This document shows, one piece after another, positions 26,280-37,995 of a stretch of 64,000 bases of DNA. This stretch comes from Azotobacter bryophylli. GTDB lineage: Bacteria; Pseudomonadota; Gammaproteobacteria; Pseudomonadales; Pseudomonadaceae. The DNA is taken from assembly GCF_042643485.1 (NCBI RefSeq), contig NZ_JBHRSJ010000034.1, positions 434,001-498,000 on the forward strand, given 5' to 3'. Position 1 is the stretch's first letter, and every line of letters begins with the position of its first letter. The notes beneath the pieces were generated by a model. That model saw only the letters and a list, made by a program, of their open reading frames with translations, searched no databases and was not told the DNA's origin. The position numbers and the translations under genes are program-made.

Positions 26280-28712
26280 TCAGCGGCGCAGCAGGCGCAG
26301 GCCGTTGGCGGTGACCAGTAGGCTGACCCCCATGTCGGCGAATACCGCCATCCACATGGTGGCATGTCCGGTCAGGGTCACCGCCATGAACAGCGCCTTG
26401 ACGCCCAGCGCCAGCGCGATGTTCTGCTGCAGAACGGCCACGGTGTGCCGCGACAGACGGATGAAGGCCGGAATCCGGCGCAGGTCGTCGTCCATGATGG
26501 CCACGTCGGCCGTCTCGATGGCCGTGTCGCTGCCCACCGCCGCCATGGCGAAGCCGATGTCGGCTCGCGCCAGGGCGGGCGTATCGTTGATGCCGTCCCC
26601 CACCATGCCGACGACGGCACCCCCGTTCGCCATCAGGGCTTCGACGGCGTGCAGCTTGTCCGTGGGCAGCAGGTCGCCCCGGGCCTCGTCGATCCCCACC
26701 TGCGCGGCGATGGCGTCGGCCGTGTGGGAATTGTCCCCGGTCAGCATCAGGGTCCTGACGCCCAGCCCGTGCAGCTCCGCAATGGCCGCCCGGCTGCTGT
26801 CCTTGACCGTATCCGCCACGGCGAACAGGGCGAGCGCCCGGGTTTCGTCGGACAGGATGTTGACCGATTTCCCCTGCAGCTCCAGGCGTGCGAGGACTTT
26901 CTCGATCGCCGGCGAGCAGTGCCCGCGCTCTTCGAGCAGGCGGTGATTGCCCAGGTGGTAGAGCCGGCCGTCGATGCGGCCGCGGACCCCGAGTCCGGCC
27001 AGGGCCTCGAACTCCTCGACCGGCTGCAGCGCGATGCCGGCCTCGGCGGCATGGCGGGCGATCGCCCGCGACACCGGGTGGTCCGAGCGGCTGGCGAGGC
27101 TGGCCGCCAGCGACTGGTAGAGCGGCGCCTGGGCGGGGGCGGCGGCCAGCATCTCGAAGTCCGTCTGCACCGGTTTGCCGTGGGTGATGGTGCCGGTCTT
27201 GTCCAGCGCCAGGTGGCTGAGATGGCGGCCGTTCTCCAGGTAGACGCCGCCCTTGATCAGGATGCCCTGGCGGGCCGCGGCGGCCAGGCCGCTGACGATG
27301 CTGACCGGCGTGGAGATCACCAGCGCGCACGGACAGGCCACCACCAGCAGCACCAGGGCCCGGTAGATCCATTCGAACCAGGCCCCGCCCAGGAATAGCG
27401 GCGGCAGGACGGCGACCGCCAGGGAGAGGGCGAACACGGCCGGCGTGTAGACCCGGGCGAAGCGGTCGACGAAGCGCTGGGTCGGGGCGCGGGCGCCCTG
27501 GGCCTCTTCCACCGTGTGGATGATGCGGGCCAGGGTGGTCCGGCTCGCCTCCGCCGTCACCCGATACTCCAGCGAGCCGGCTTCGTTGATCGTCCCGGCG
27601 AAGACGGGATCGCCCGGGCTCTTCTCCACCGGCAGGCTCTCCCCGGTGATCGGGGCCTGGTTCACCGCCGAGCGACCGCCGACCACCTCGCCGTCGAGGG
27701 CGATCCGCTCGCCGGGACGGACGCGGACGATGCTGCCCAGCGCCACCGCGTCCGCCGCGATCTCGGCCCAGGTGCCGTCGTTTTGGCGGACGGTGGCCCT
27801 GTCCGGGGCCAGCTTCATCAGCTCGCCGATGCTATGGCGGGCGTGGTCCAGGGATTTGGCCTCGATCAGCTCGGCGACCGCGAACAGGAACATGACCATC
27901 GCCGCTTCGGGCCACTGGCCGATCAGCAGCGCCCCGGTCACGGCGATGCTCATGAGCGCGTTGATGTTGAGGTTACGGTTCTTCAGGGCGATCCAGCCCT
28001 TGCGGTAAACGTCCAGGCCGCACAGCAGCACGGCCGACAGGGCGATACAGGCGACCAGCCACTCGGGCGCCAGCTGCGCGAAGTCGAGGATCTCGGCGGT
28101 GGCGGCGGCGATACCGGACAGGGCGAAGCGCCACCAGTGCCGTCCTGCGCCTTTCTCCGGCTTTTCGACTTCGGGCGGTGCGGCCGCATCCGCGACTTCC
28201 GGGGTGAAGCCGAGCTCCCGGATGGCGGCGAGGGCGGCGGGAAGGCTTTCCGGGGTATGGCTGAGGGTGAGCGAGCGCTGGAGCAGGTTGAAGCGCATCC
28301 CCTCGATGCCCGCCAGCCCGGAGAGCCGCTCCCGGATCAGGCGCTCCTCCGTGGGGCAGTCCATCTGGGCGATGGCGATGCGGGTGTCGACCGTGGCCGT
28401 CAGCGGGACCGCGGTCATGCCCAGCGAGGCGATGGAGTCGATGATCGTCCGCATCGGCAGATCGTCGTCGTGGCGGACGGTCAGGGTCCGCTGCACGAGC
28501 CGGAACTGCAGATCCCGCACCCCGGGCAATACCTGCAGCCTGTCGCGGATCAGGGCTTCTTCCGTGGGGCAATCCATCTGCTCGATGCGAAAGGCGCTCA
28601 GGCGGCCTCCCGGGTCGGGCCGCGGCGGATGGGAAGGGCCCTGGCTTCCGGAGTCCGATGCGCCGGCACAGCAGGCATCGGGAGTTTTCGCAGTGTCGCA
28701 ACAATTCGCCAT
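26280..28712 (-). CDS. cadA: Zn/Cd/Pb-translocating P1B-type ATPase
   Basis: An 810-residue inner-membrane pump that exports Zn2+, Cd2+ and Pb2+ from cytosol to periplasm at the cost of ATP. The N-terminus has two Cys-Cys pairs (NCCDTAK, DACCAGA), followed by two heavy-metal-associated domains that each carry the variant site QMDCPTEE (about 45-110 and 115-180) rather than GMTCxxC. The membrane core contains the TM6 motif CPCALV; the phosphorylation site DKTGTITHG, actuator ITGESLPVEK, hinge MLTGDN and GDGINDTPALA are all intact. The start at 28712 has AGGA eight bases upstream. A MerR-type promoter lies just before it. It follows czcA on the same strand, 100 bases downstream, but no cadR gene is adjacent. 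Confidence 0.95.
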   Translation of the reverse strand: MANCCDTAKTPDACCAGASDSGSQGPSHPPRPDPGGRLSAFRIEQMDCPTEEALIRDRLQVLPGVRDLQFRLVQRTLTVRHDDDLPMRTIIDSIASLGMTAVPLTATVDTRIAIAQMDCPTEERLIRERLSGLAGIEGMRFNLLQRSLTLSHTPESLPAALAAIRELGFTPEVADAAAPPEVEKPEKGAGRHWWRFALSGIAAATAEILDFAQLAPEWLVACIALSAVLLCGLDVYRKGWIALKNRNLNINALMSIAVTGALLIGQWPEAAMVMFLFAVAELIEAKSLDHARHSIGELMKLAPDRATVRQNDGTWAEIAADAVALGSIVRVRPGERIALDGEVVGGRSAVNQAPITGESLPVEKSPGDPVFAGTINEAGSLEYRVTAEASRTTLARIIHTVEEAQGARAPTQRFVDRFARVYTPAVFALSLAVAVLPPLFLGGAWFEWIYRALVLLVVACPCALVISTPVSIVSGLAAAARQGILIKGGVYLENGRHLSHLALDKTGTITHGKPVQTDFEMLAAAPAQAPLYQSLAASLASRSDHPVSRAIARHAAEAGIALQPVEEFEALAGLGVRGRIDGRLYHLGNHRLLEERGHCSPAIEKVLARLELQGKSVNILSDETRALALFAVADTVKDSSRAAIAELHGLGVRTLMLTGDNSHTADAIAAQVGIDEARGDLLPTDKLHAVEALMANGGAVVGMVGDGINDTPALARADIGFAMAAVGSDTAIETADVAIMDDDLRRIPAFIRLSRHTVAVLQQNIALALGVKALFMAVTLTGHATMWMAVFADMGVSLLVTANGLRLLRR

Positions 28713-28739
28713 GTCGAGTTCCTAGGGGACGGCTGTCCC

Positions 28740-28770
28740 AATTAAGGCTCTGTAGCCACTATAGGGTCAA
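28740..28770 (-). promoter_or_regulatory. CadR/ZntR-type (MerR-family) promoter of cadA
   Basis: On the minus strand TTGACC (28765-28770) and TTAATT (28740-28745) are separated by 19 bp, the stretched spacing that MerR-family activators require. The spacer contains the dyad CTATAG-TGG-CTACAG, closely matching the operator known for CadR of Pseudomonas putida. The -10 element is 28 bases from the cadA start codon. Metal-dependent activation by a CadR- or ZntR-like protein encoded elsewhere is inferred. Confidence 0.8.
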
Positions 28771-28812
28771 AACAGCCCGCGCATGGCACTGCCGCGGGCA
28801 TCGGTCGCGCCT

Positions 28813-31980
<3,168 letters not shown>

Positions 31981-32005
31981 GGGAGGGACTCGCTGCCGGT
32001 GCGGC

Positions 32006-33238
32006 TCAGTGGGAGTGGGAAGCCGAGGCTTTGCCCAGCTCCGACTTGATGACGAAGCTGCCGGCGGCGGCGACCTCGGTGCCCGCCGTCAGCCCGTCGA
32101 CGATCTCGACGTACCCGTTCCCGCGCTCGCCAAGGCTGACCGGTTGGGCGACGAAACCCTCGGCGGTGCGCACGAAGACGGTGGGCCGCTCCTCGAAGGT
32201 CTGCAGCGCTTCTTCCGGTACGCTGACCGGCACCTCGCGGCTCTCGCTGACCACCCGCACATTGACGAACAGACCCGGCCGCCAGGCGCCCTGGGGATTG
32301 TCGAGGGTGACCCGGGCGGTCGCCGTGCGGGTCTGCTCGCCGATCAGGTTGCCGATGTAGGTGACGGTGCCCGCCACCTCGGCATCCAGGTCCGGCGCCG
32401 CGACCCTGGCCGACGTGCCGACGCGGACCAGACTCAGATCCCGGGGAGCGACGCTGAAATTGGCCCAGACCCGCGACAGGTCGGCGACGGTAAAGGCACT
32501 GGTCGTTTCGTTCACGACTTCGCCGAGCACCAGGTGCTTGGCGACGATCATGCCGGCGAACGGCGCGCGCAGCTCCAGACGGTTGCCGCTGCCGCGGCTG
32601 GCATCGCCGCCGAACGCCCTCAGCTTCTGGCGGGCGTTGTCCAGGGCGATCTCCGCGTCCTGCAGCCCCTGACGGGCCTGCTGGTAGTCCTGCTCGGCGG
32701 AAATCTGCTCCTTCCACAGGCGCTCTTCGCGCGCATAGGTGGCACGGGCCAGCTCGAGCCGACGTTGCGCCGCTGCCGCCTCGCTGCGCAGATCGGACAG
32801 CGGCTGGCTGGCGAGCACCGCCAGGAGCTGGCCCTTCTCCACAGCCTGACCGAGAGTGACGAACACTTCCTCGACCACTCCCGAGGCGCGCGGAACCACG
32901 TGAGCGGTGTGATCCTCATCGAAGCCGATCGTGCCGGGATAGCTCTGGTAGACGTCAAGGCGGGCGGGTTGCGCCTTGGCCAGTACGATGCCGGCCGCCC
33001 GTATCTGCGCCTCGCTCAGGTGTACGACGTCTTCCTCTTCGTCATGGGCGTGGGCCTCGCCGTCGGTCTCCTCGTGGCCGTGTTCTGCCTCGTTCCCATG
33101 GGCCTCGCCTTCGTCCTCGGCTCCGTGGTTATGCTCATGGGGAGCCGCCGGTTGCGGGCTGTGGTTCAGGATCAGGGCGCCGGTGCCCAGGCCGAGGGCC
33201 AAGATCAGGGCGATGGCGAGTTTCTGTGATTTGTGCAT
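32006..33238 (-). CDS. czcB: Heavy-metal RND efflux periplasmic adaptor CzcB
   Basis: A 410-residue membrane fusion protein bridging CzcA and CzcC. After an N-terminal hydrophobic segment (ALILALGLGTGALIL) comes an extended His/Glu/Asp-rich region, residues ~26-72, with repeated HEH, HGH and HAH pairs, able to bind several metal ions. The core follows: lipoyl/barrel-sandwich (VPRASGVVEEVFVTLGQAVEKGQ), helical hairpin (about 150-220), second lipoyl half (LRAPFAGMIVAKHLVLGEVV) and a C-terminal barrel. It ends ASHSH. ATG at 33238 has CGGAGC six bases upstream; the much longer frame upstream of it overlaps czcC and has no family match. Confidence 0.94.
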   Translation of the reverse strand: MHKSQKLAIALILALGLGTGALILNHSPQPAAPHEHNHGAEDEGEAHGNEAEHGHEETDGEAHAHDEEEDVVHLSEAQIRAAGIVLAKAQPARLDVYQSYPGTIGFDEDHTAHVVPRASGVVEEVFVTLGQAVEKGQLLAVLASQPLSDLRSEAAAAQRRLELARATYAREERLWKEQISAEQDYQQARQGLQDAEIALDNARQKLRAFGGDASRGSGNRLELRAPFAGMIVAKHLVLGEVVNETTSAFTVADLSRVWANFSVAPRDLSLVRVGTSARVAAPDLDAEVAGTVTYIGNLIGEQTRTATARVTLDNPQGAWRPGLFVNVRVVSESREVPVSVPEEALQTFEERPTVFVRTAEGFVAQPVSLGERGNGYVEIVDGLTAGTEVAAAGSFVIKSELGKASASHSH

Positions 33239-33291
33239 GGATGCTCCGTATTCGAAACGCTCTGGTTCGCGGTCTACCGGTCGCGGCGGTC

Positions 33292-34551
33292 TCAGTCCTG
33301 ACCGTCGGCGGTGGCGTTGCCGTAGAGGCGAACGATCTGGACCCAGGCGCCGGTAACGTCGGCCAGGGCCTGCAGGTATTGGTTGCGTGCCGCGATCAAG
33401 GTGCGCTGCGCGTCCAGCACGTCGAGAAAGCCGAACTTGCCCATCTGGAAGCCGCGGGTCGCGGTATCCACGGTCTTCTGGGCCGAGGGCAGAATCTGTC
33501 GCTCGTACGATTCCACCGAAATCAGCGCGGTCGCCCATAGGTCGAGGGCCTGCTGCGTCTCCGCGCGCAGACGCAGCTCGGTGGCGTTGCGCAGATCCCG
33601 GGCCTGATCGGTCCGCCGGGCGGCTGCGAGCACGTTGCCCTGGTTGCGATCGAACAGCGGCAGCGGCATGGATACTCCGAGGACGCTGACCCGGTCCCTG
33701 TTCTGTCCCTCGTACTGGGTGCCCACGCTGAGGCTGAGGTTGGGGATGCGATGGCTCTTCTCCAGCGCCAGCGCAGCTTCGCCTTGCTCGACCTGCAGGG
33801 CAGCCAGGCGCAGATCGGCGGACTCGGGAAGCAGGGCGAGCAGGCGCGACGGCTCGGGCCGCGCGGGAAATGCCTGGGGATCGCCCTGCAGATGCGAGAA
33901 CTCGGTCCGAGAGCCGCCCATCGCCACGGACAGTTGCCGGAAGGCGTTGGTCCGCAGCCGCCCGGCCTCGTTCAACTCCAGTTGGATGGCGGAGAGCTGG
34001 ATCTGCGCCCGGGTCGCCTCCATGGGCGAGGATTTCCCGGATTCGACGCGTCCCGTCGCCACCCGCATTCCGCGTTCGGCGAGGGCGTACGACTGCTGCG
34101 CCAGGTCCAGCCGGGCCTGCGCCCGCAACGCCCCGTAGAAGGCTTCGATGACCGCCGCGGCCAGGAGGTTGCGCTTGCGCTCCAGGCCGACGGCGGCGAC
34201 GTCCTGCCCGCGCTCGGCCAGCTTGATCCGGGCGCCGCGCTTGCCGCCGAGTTCGATGGGCTGGGTCAGCAGCAGCGTGGCGGTGGTCTTGCTTCGGCGG
34301 ATGCCTTCCGCCTCCCAGGACAGGGTCGGGTTGGGGATGAGGCCGGCCTGGCGCCGGGAGCCCTGGGCGATCCCGATTTCTTCTTGGGACGCGGCCAGCT
34401 CCGGATTGTTCTCGTAGGCGATCGCCAGGGCGTTTCCTATCGAGAGGGATTCGACCTCGGCGGCCACGACGGCCTGCCGGTCGATCGGAAAGATCATGAT
34501 CGCCAGCGCCAGCCAGGCGCCCGGCAACCAGCGTTTTTTTCGAGAGAGCAA
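33292..34551 (-). CDS. czcC: Outer-membrane efflux channel CzcC (TolC family)
   Basis: A 419-residue outer-membrane factor that forms the exit duct of the CzcCBA system. A signal peptide ends near AVVAAEV; two repeats of the TolC/OEP domain follow, visible as paired long helices (AIAYENNPELAASQEEIGIAQGSRRQAGLIPNPTLSWEAEG and the later ALEKSHRIPNLSLSVGTQYEGQ with PLFDRNQGNVLAAARRTDQA). Translation starts at TTG (34551), supported by AGGAG seven bases upstream. It is the first gene of the czcCBA set and is separated from czcB by 53 bases. czcI lies 220 bases upstream on the same strand. Confidence 0.93.
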   Translation of the reverse strand: MLSRKKRWLPGAWLALAIMIFPIDRQAVVAAEVESLSIGNALAIAYENNPELAASQEEIGIAQGSRRQAGLIPNPTLSWEAEGIRRSKTTATLLLTQPIELGGKRGARIKLAERGQDVAAVGLERKRNLLAAAVIEAFYGALRAQARLDLAQQSYALAERGMRVATGRVESGKSSPMEATRAQIQLSAIQLELNEAGRLRTNAFRQLSVAMGGSRTEFSHLQGDPQAFPARPEPSRLLALLPESADLRLAALQVEQGEAALALEKSHRIPNLSLSVGTQYEGQNRDRVSVLGVSMPLPLFDRNQGNVLAAARRTDQARDLRNATELRLRAETQQALDLWATALISVESYERQILPSAQKTVDTATRGFQMGKFGFLDVLDAQRTLIAARNQYLQALADVTGAWVQIVRLYGNATADGQD

Positions 34552-34771
34552 CTCGATACTCCTGATGCGTTCCCTGGCTCTGCCGGTCGCTCGGGCGGAC
34601 CGATCGCTATGGCCGCGGCCGAAGACCGCCCAGTGACGGGGCAGTGTGGGCAGACAAGGGATTGCTGTACCGCCGGCACGGGCTGTCAGAGCGCGGCCGG
34701 CTCAGGTCACGCCAGGCACGATGTCGTGCGCCCGGGCGTGGGTCAGGGCGAGGGAAATAGGCCCTCGCCGA

Positions 34772-35128
34772 TCAGGCGAGGCGAGCCCAGTCGGGGCGAT
34801 CGGGCGGGGAGGCGGGGCGGAACAGGGGATGGGCCTGGAAGCCGGTCGCTCCGGGCGAGTCGGTAGTGGCCACGAGCAGCGACAGTTCGCCGAGGAGCGG
34901 GGTGATGCTCGCGGAGAAGCAGGCGTTGCAGTCGCCATGCTGGCTCTTGCCGGTCTGGGGATCGGCGGGGTCGTCCTCGCTTGTCGCACTCGGCTTGTGC
35001 TGGTGGGAGTGGTGACCGAGGTGCTTCGTATGTTTGCCGCCCTCGTGCTGGCAATAGCTGCCCAGCGCGGCCCAGCCGAGCTGCATCGGTAGCAGAACCA
35101 GAAGAAGGATGGTGATCCAGCGGCGCAT
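34772..35128 (-). CDS. czcI: CzcI-like small exported metal-resistance protein
   Basis: A 118-residue protein with a signal peptide or N-terminal anchor (ITILLLVLLPMQLGWAA) followed by a His- and Cys-containing segment: SYCQHEGGKHTKHLGHHSHQHKP and later SQHGDCNACFSAS. Small proteins of this kind precede czcCBA in many Pseudomonas and Cupriavidus operons and are thought to modulate the efflux system or its sensor, though their mechanism is not settled. The ATG at 35128 fits the signal peptide; no strong ribosome binding site is visible. An intrinsic terminator sits 51-95 bases upstream on the same strand, so expression may depend on read-through or on a promoter within the last 50 bases. Confidence 0.75.
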   Translation of the reverse strand: MRRWITILLLVLLPMQLGWAALGSYCQHEGGKHTKHLGHHSHQHKPSATSEDDPADPQTGKSQHGDCNACFSASITPLLGELSLLVATTDSPGATGFQAHPLFRPASPPDRPDWARLA

Positions 35129-35179
35129 ACGGAAGGCTTGCCTAAAGTCGGACGGGCAAAGGCTAGCAGCTGCGACGCG

Positions 35180-35223
35180 AAAAAAAAACGCCGGCCGCAG
35201 CCGCGCTCCGCGCTGGGCGGCCG
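35180..35223 (-). terminator. Intrinsic terminator upstream of czcI (possible attenuator)
   Basis: Read on the minus strand, GC-rich arms at 35217-35223 and 35192-35198 (CGGCCGC/GCGGCCG) form a stem, extended inward by GCTG/CAGC with a small bulge. It is followed by nine consecutive T residues (35180-35188). The T-run ends 51 bases before the czcI ATG, in the divergent spacer with the DUF2946 gene. Confidence 0.65.
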
Positions 35224-35313
35224 CTGCGCTTTCCGCTAGTCTGCACGACTCGCCACCGGACCGGCGTTCTCCTGCCGGACTGCCCGCAACCCTCGAGACG
35301 ACACGGCTGTCAC

Positions 35314-35721
35314 ATGCGTCCACACCGTCCGATCCCTGCCTGGATCGCCTGCCTGGCCTTGCTGCTGCACCTGCTGCTGATGCCCGCGTCCGGCAGCATG
35401 CCGGTGCAGACCAAGCGGCTGATGGGCTGGGGCGGTTATTGCGGCAGCGCCGAAGCGTCGGTCCGGGGCGGGGACGAGCAGTTTTCCCATGCCGAGCATG
35501 CCGATCACGATCACCCGGACGCGACCCACCATGCGCTGATGCAGCATTGCTGCTGCGGGGTGTCCGCGGTGTCGCTGCCCGCGCTGCCGCCCGCCGCGCC
35601 GCCGCCGATCGCTTCCCGTCTCCTGGCGCATCTGGCGACGTTGCCGCAACCGCCGCCGGCGGCGCTGTCTCCGCGCCGGCAATGGCCCAGTCTTAACCCC
35701 CGCGCTTCCCCCTCCGCGTAA
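35314..35721 (+). CDS. DUF2946 family small protein with His/Cys cluster
   Basis: A 135-residue protein with an N-terminal hydrophobic segment (IAWIACLALLLHLLLMP-like, residues 8-25). The middle is rich in His and Cys: HAEHADHDHPDATHHALMQHCCC, a pattern able to bind metals, followed by a Pro/Ala-rich stretch. DUF2946 proteins commonly sit upstream of TonB-dependent receptors for copper or other metals, and here the receptor gene follows after 164 bases. It is divergent from czcI, so two metal-related transcription units start from the same spacer. Molecular function is not established for the family. Confidence 0.75.
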   Translation: MRPHRPIPAWIACLALLLHLLLMPASGSMPVQTKRLMGWGGYCGSAEASVRGGDEQFSHAEHADHDHPDATHHALMQHCCCGVSAVSLPALPPAAPPPIASRLLAHLATLPQPPPAALSPRRQWPSLNPRASPSA

Positions 35722-35780
35722 GCCGCCCGTGGTCCGGTCCCGACGCGACCGGCTTTCACCGGCCCCGACCCGTCCGCCTG

Positions 35781-35804
35781 CGGCGGCAGCGACCGCTGCC
35801 GCCG
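35781..35804. other. Perfect 11-bp hairpin between DUF2946 and TonB receptor genes
   Basis: CGGCGGCAGCG (35781-35791) and CGCTGCCGCCG (35794-35804) are exact inverted repeats with only two bases between them. There is no T-run on either strand. In mRNA it would form a very stable stem-loop and might reduce read-through or protect an RNA end between the two genes. Confidence 0.55.
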
Positions 35805-35885
35805 GTTGCCGTGCCCGCGCCTGTCGGGCGCATCGGGCGGCCGGGTTCGGGCGACTGTTTCGTCCCGATCCATCGAGGGGTACAG

Positions 35886-37940
35886 ATGTCTTTTTCGTCG
35901 TACAGGAGAGGTCGCAGCCTCTCCGCTTCGCGCCTGCCCTGCCTGCTGGCCTCGGGCTGGGCGCTCTGCTGTTCCATGGCCCAGGCCGAAGACCGGGCCG
36001 AGTCGGCCATGTCCCTGGGCGCCGTCACCGTGAGCTCCCGCCAGAGCGGCCCGCTGTCCACCGCCAGCGTGCTCAGCTCGGTGGATATCCTCGGCGCCGA
36101 CATCATCGAGAAGCAGCCGGTCACCTATAGCTGGGAGCTGTTCAACCGCGCGCCGGGGGTGGAGATCACCCAGTTCGGCCAGGGCACCAGCTCGGGCAAG
36201 ATCTCCATGCGCGGCTTCAACGGGGAGGGCGAGATCAACGCCGTCAAGCTGCTGATCGACGGGATTCCCAGCAACAGCAACGACGGCAACATGCCGTATC
36301 TCGACATGATCTTCCCGCTGGAGATCGACAGCATCGAGGTCGTGCGTGGCACCAACGATCCCCGTTACGGCCTGCACAACATCGCCGGCAACGCCAACGT
36401 GGTGACCCGCACCGGGGGCGACTACGGCAAGGCACGAGTGCGCTACGGCAGCTTCGACACGCTCGAGGGCCAACTGGCCAAGGGCTTCGAGAGCGAGCGC
36501 TGGACGCAGAACTTCTTCGTCGGCTACCAGCGCAGCGACGGCTACCGCGACCACGCCGACATGGACCGCTACACGCTCTCCGGCAAGTGGTTCTACAGCC
36601 CGGACGACGGGCGCCACCGGATCGGCCTGATCGCCCGGCACTACCAGGCCGACGCCAAGGAGCCGGGCTACCTGCTGCGGGACGACGCGCACCGCTCGCC
36701 GCGCCTGTCCTACGACCTGTCCGACCACGACCAGGGCCGGCGCGCCATGACCCAGCTCAGCCTGCATCTGGACAGCGAACTGACGCCGGATCTGTCCTGG
36801 TCGACCAAGAGCTACCTGAACCGTCTCGACGACGACCGCTGGGTCCGGTACTCCCAGAGCGTCTCGCAGCAGCAGCGCAGCACCGGGGAAACCCACTACG
36901 GGGCGCGGACCTCGCTGACCTGGCGCCCGGAGATCGGCCTGCTGAACGACTTCGCCCTGGAAGGCGGCCTCGACATGGAACGCCAGGAGAACTCCAGCAA
37001 GCGCTGGACCACCCAGGCGCGGGTCAAGCAGAAGCAGACCCGCGATCAGCGTTTCGACTTCGACATCTACGGCGCCTATGCGCAGCTGGTGCTCAAGCCG
37101 GTGGAGTCGCTGAAGATCGTTCCCGCCTACCGCATCGACCGGATCTTCGGCAGCCTCAGGGACGGCCTCACCGGCAATCGCTACGACGTCAACGACTACG
37201 GGCTGATCAAGCAGCCGAAGATCAGCGTCGTCTATTCGCCCTGGCGGCTCGCCAGCCTGTACGCCAACTGGGGACGCACCTTCCAGGTCGGCACCGGCGC
37301 CTCGGCCTACAAGGTGCCGCCGCGCACCACGGACCTGGCGCCCTCGATCAACGACGGCTGGGAGACCGGCATCAAGTTCAAACCGGTCCGCTGGCTGGAC
37401 GGCCGCGTCGCCTACTGGGAACAGGTGGCTTCGGACGAGGTGCGGCGCAAGCTCAACGACCCGGGCGGGGATTCGGAGAACGTCGGCAAGACCAAGCGCT
37501 GGGGCTACGACCTGCAGCTCAACCTGCACCTGCCGCGCGACACCGACCTCTGGCTGGCCTACTCCTGGCAGCACTCGCGCATCGAGAAGCCCGACCCGGC
37601 GCTGCCGGCGAGCAAGGGCAAGCAGATCGATCACGTGCCCACGCAGCTCTATTCCGCCGGGCTGAGCCACCAGGCCACGCCGAAGCTGCAGCTGAGCGGC
37701 TGGCTGAACGGCCAGAGCGACTACTACCTGGAGCGGGAGAACACCCAGGGCAAGTACGGCGGCTACACGCTGGTCAACGTCGGCGCGACCTATCAGCTGA
37801 CCTCCAGCCTCGCCGTGGACCTGCAGGTGAAGAACCTGGCTGACCGCTATTACGAATACGTCTGGTACGACGGGACCCAGGCCCTGCACGCCCCCGGCGA
37901 CCGGCGGGCACTGTACGCCGGCATGACGCTGGATTTCTGA
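35886..37940 (+). CDS. TonB-dependent outer-membrane receptor
   Basis: A 684-residue active transporter energised by TonB-ExbBD. The signal peptide ends at AQA; the plug domain spans about 30-150 (LGADIIEKQPVTYSWELFNRAPGVEI, then ISMRGFNGEGEINAVKLLIDGIPSNSNDG and IEVVRGTNDPRYGLHNIAGNANVVTR), and the rest is a 22-strand barrel ending with LYAGMTLDF. The plug wording places it among the siderophore/copper/vitamin-type receptors with no extra signalling domain. GAGGGG precedes the ATG at 35886. It lies between a His-rich DUF2946 protein and a PepSY membrane protein, a grouping usually linked to metal or ferric-siderophore uptake. The substrate is unknown. Confidence 0.94.
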   Translation: MSFSSYRRGRSLSASRLPCLLASGWALCCSMAQAEDRAESAMSLGAVTVSSRQSGPLSTASVLSSVDILGADIIEKQPVTYSWELFNRAPGVEITQFGQGTSSGKISMRGFNGEGEINAVKLLIDGIPSNSNDGNMPYLDMIFPLEIDSIEVVRGTNDPRYGLHNIAGNANVVTRTGGDYGKARVRYGSFDTLEGQLAKGFESERWTQNFFVGYQRSDGYRDHADMDRYTLSGKWFYSPDDGRHRIGLIARHYQADAKEPGYLLRDDAHRSPRLSYDLSDHDQGRRAMTQLSLHLDSELTPDLSWSTKSYLNRLDDDRWVRYSQSVSQQQRSTGETHYGARTSLTWRPEIGLLNDFALEGGLDMERQENSSKRWTTQARVKQKQTRDQRFDFDIYGAYAQLVLKPVESLKIVPAYRIDRIFGSLRDGLTGNRYDVNDYGLIKQPKISVVYSPWRLASLYANWGRTFQVGTGASAYKVPPRTTDLAPSINDGWETGIKFKPVRWLDGRVAYWEQVASDEVRRKLNDPGGDSENVGKTKRWGYDLQLNLHLPRDTDLWLAYSWQHSRIEKPDPALPASKGKQIDHVPTQLYSAGLSHQATPKLQLSGWLNGQSDYYLERENTQGKYGGYTLVNVGATYQLTSSLAVDLQVKNLADRYYEYVWYDGTQALHAPGDRRALYAGMTLDF

Positions 37941-37995
37941 GCCACTCCCGAGCCGGTCGCGGCCGGCTCCTTTCCCCTTCAGCAGGCAGGTCATC

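Noticed and set aside
23692..27372. Single 1226-residue protein including the cadA 3' region
   Set aside because: The first ~460 codons are out of frame with cadA and antisense-like in composition; similarity to the ELM1 paralog begins only after the ATG at 25980.
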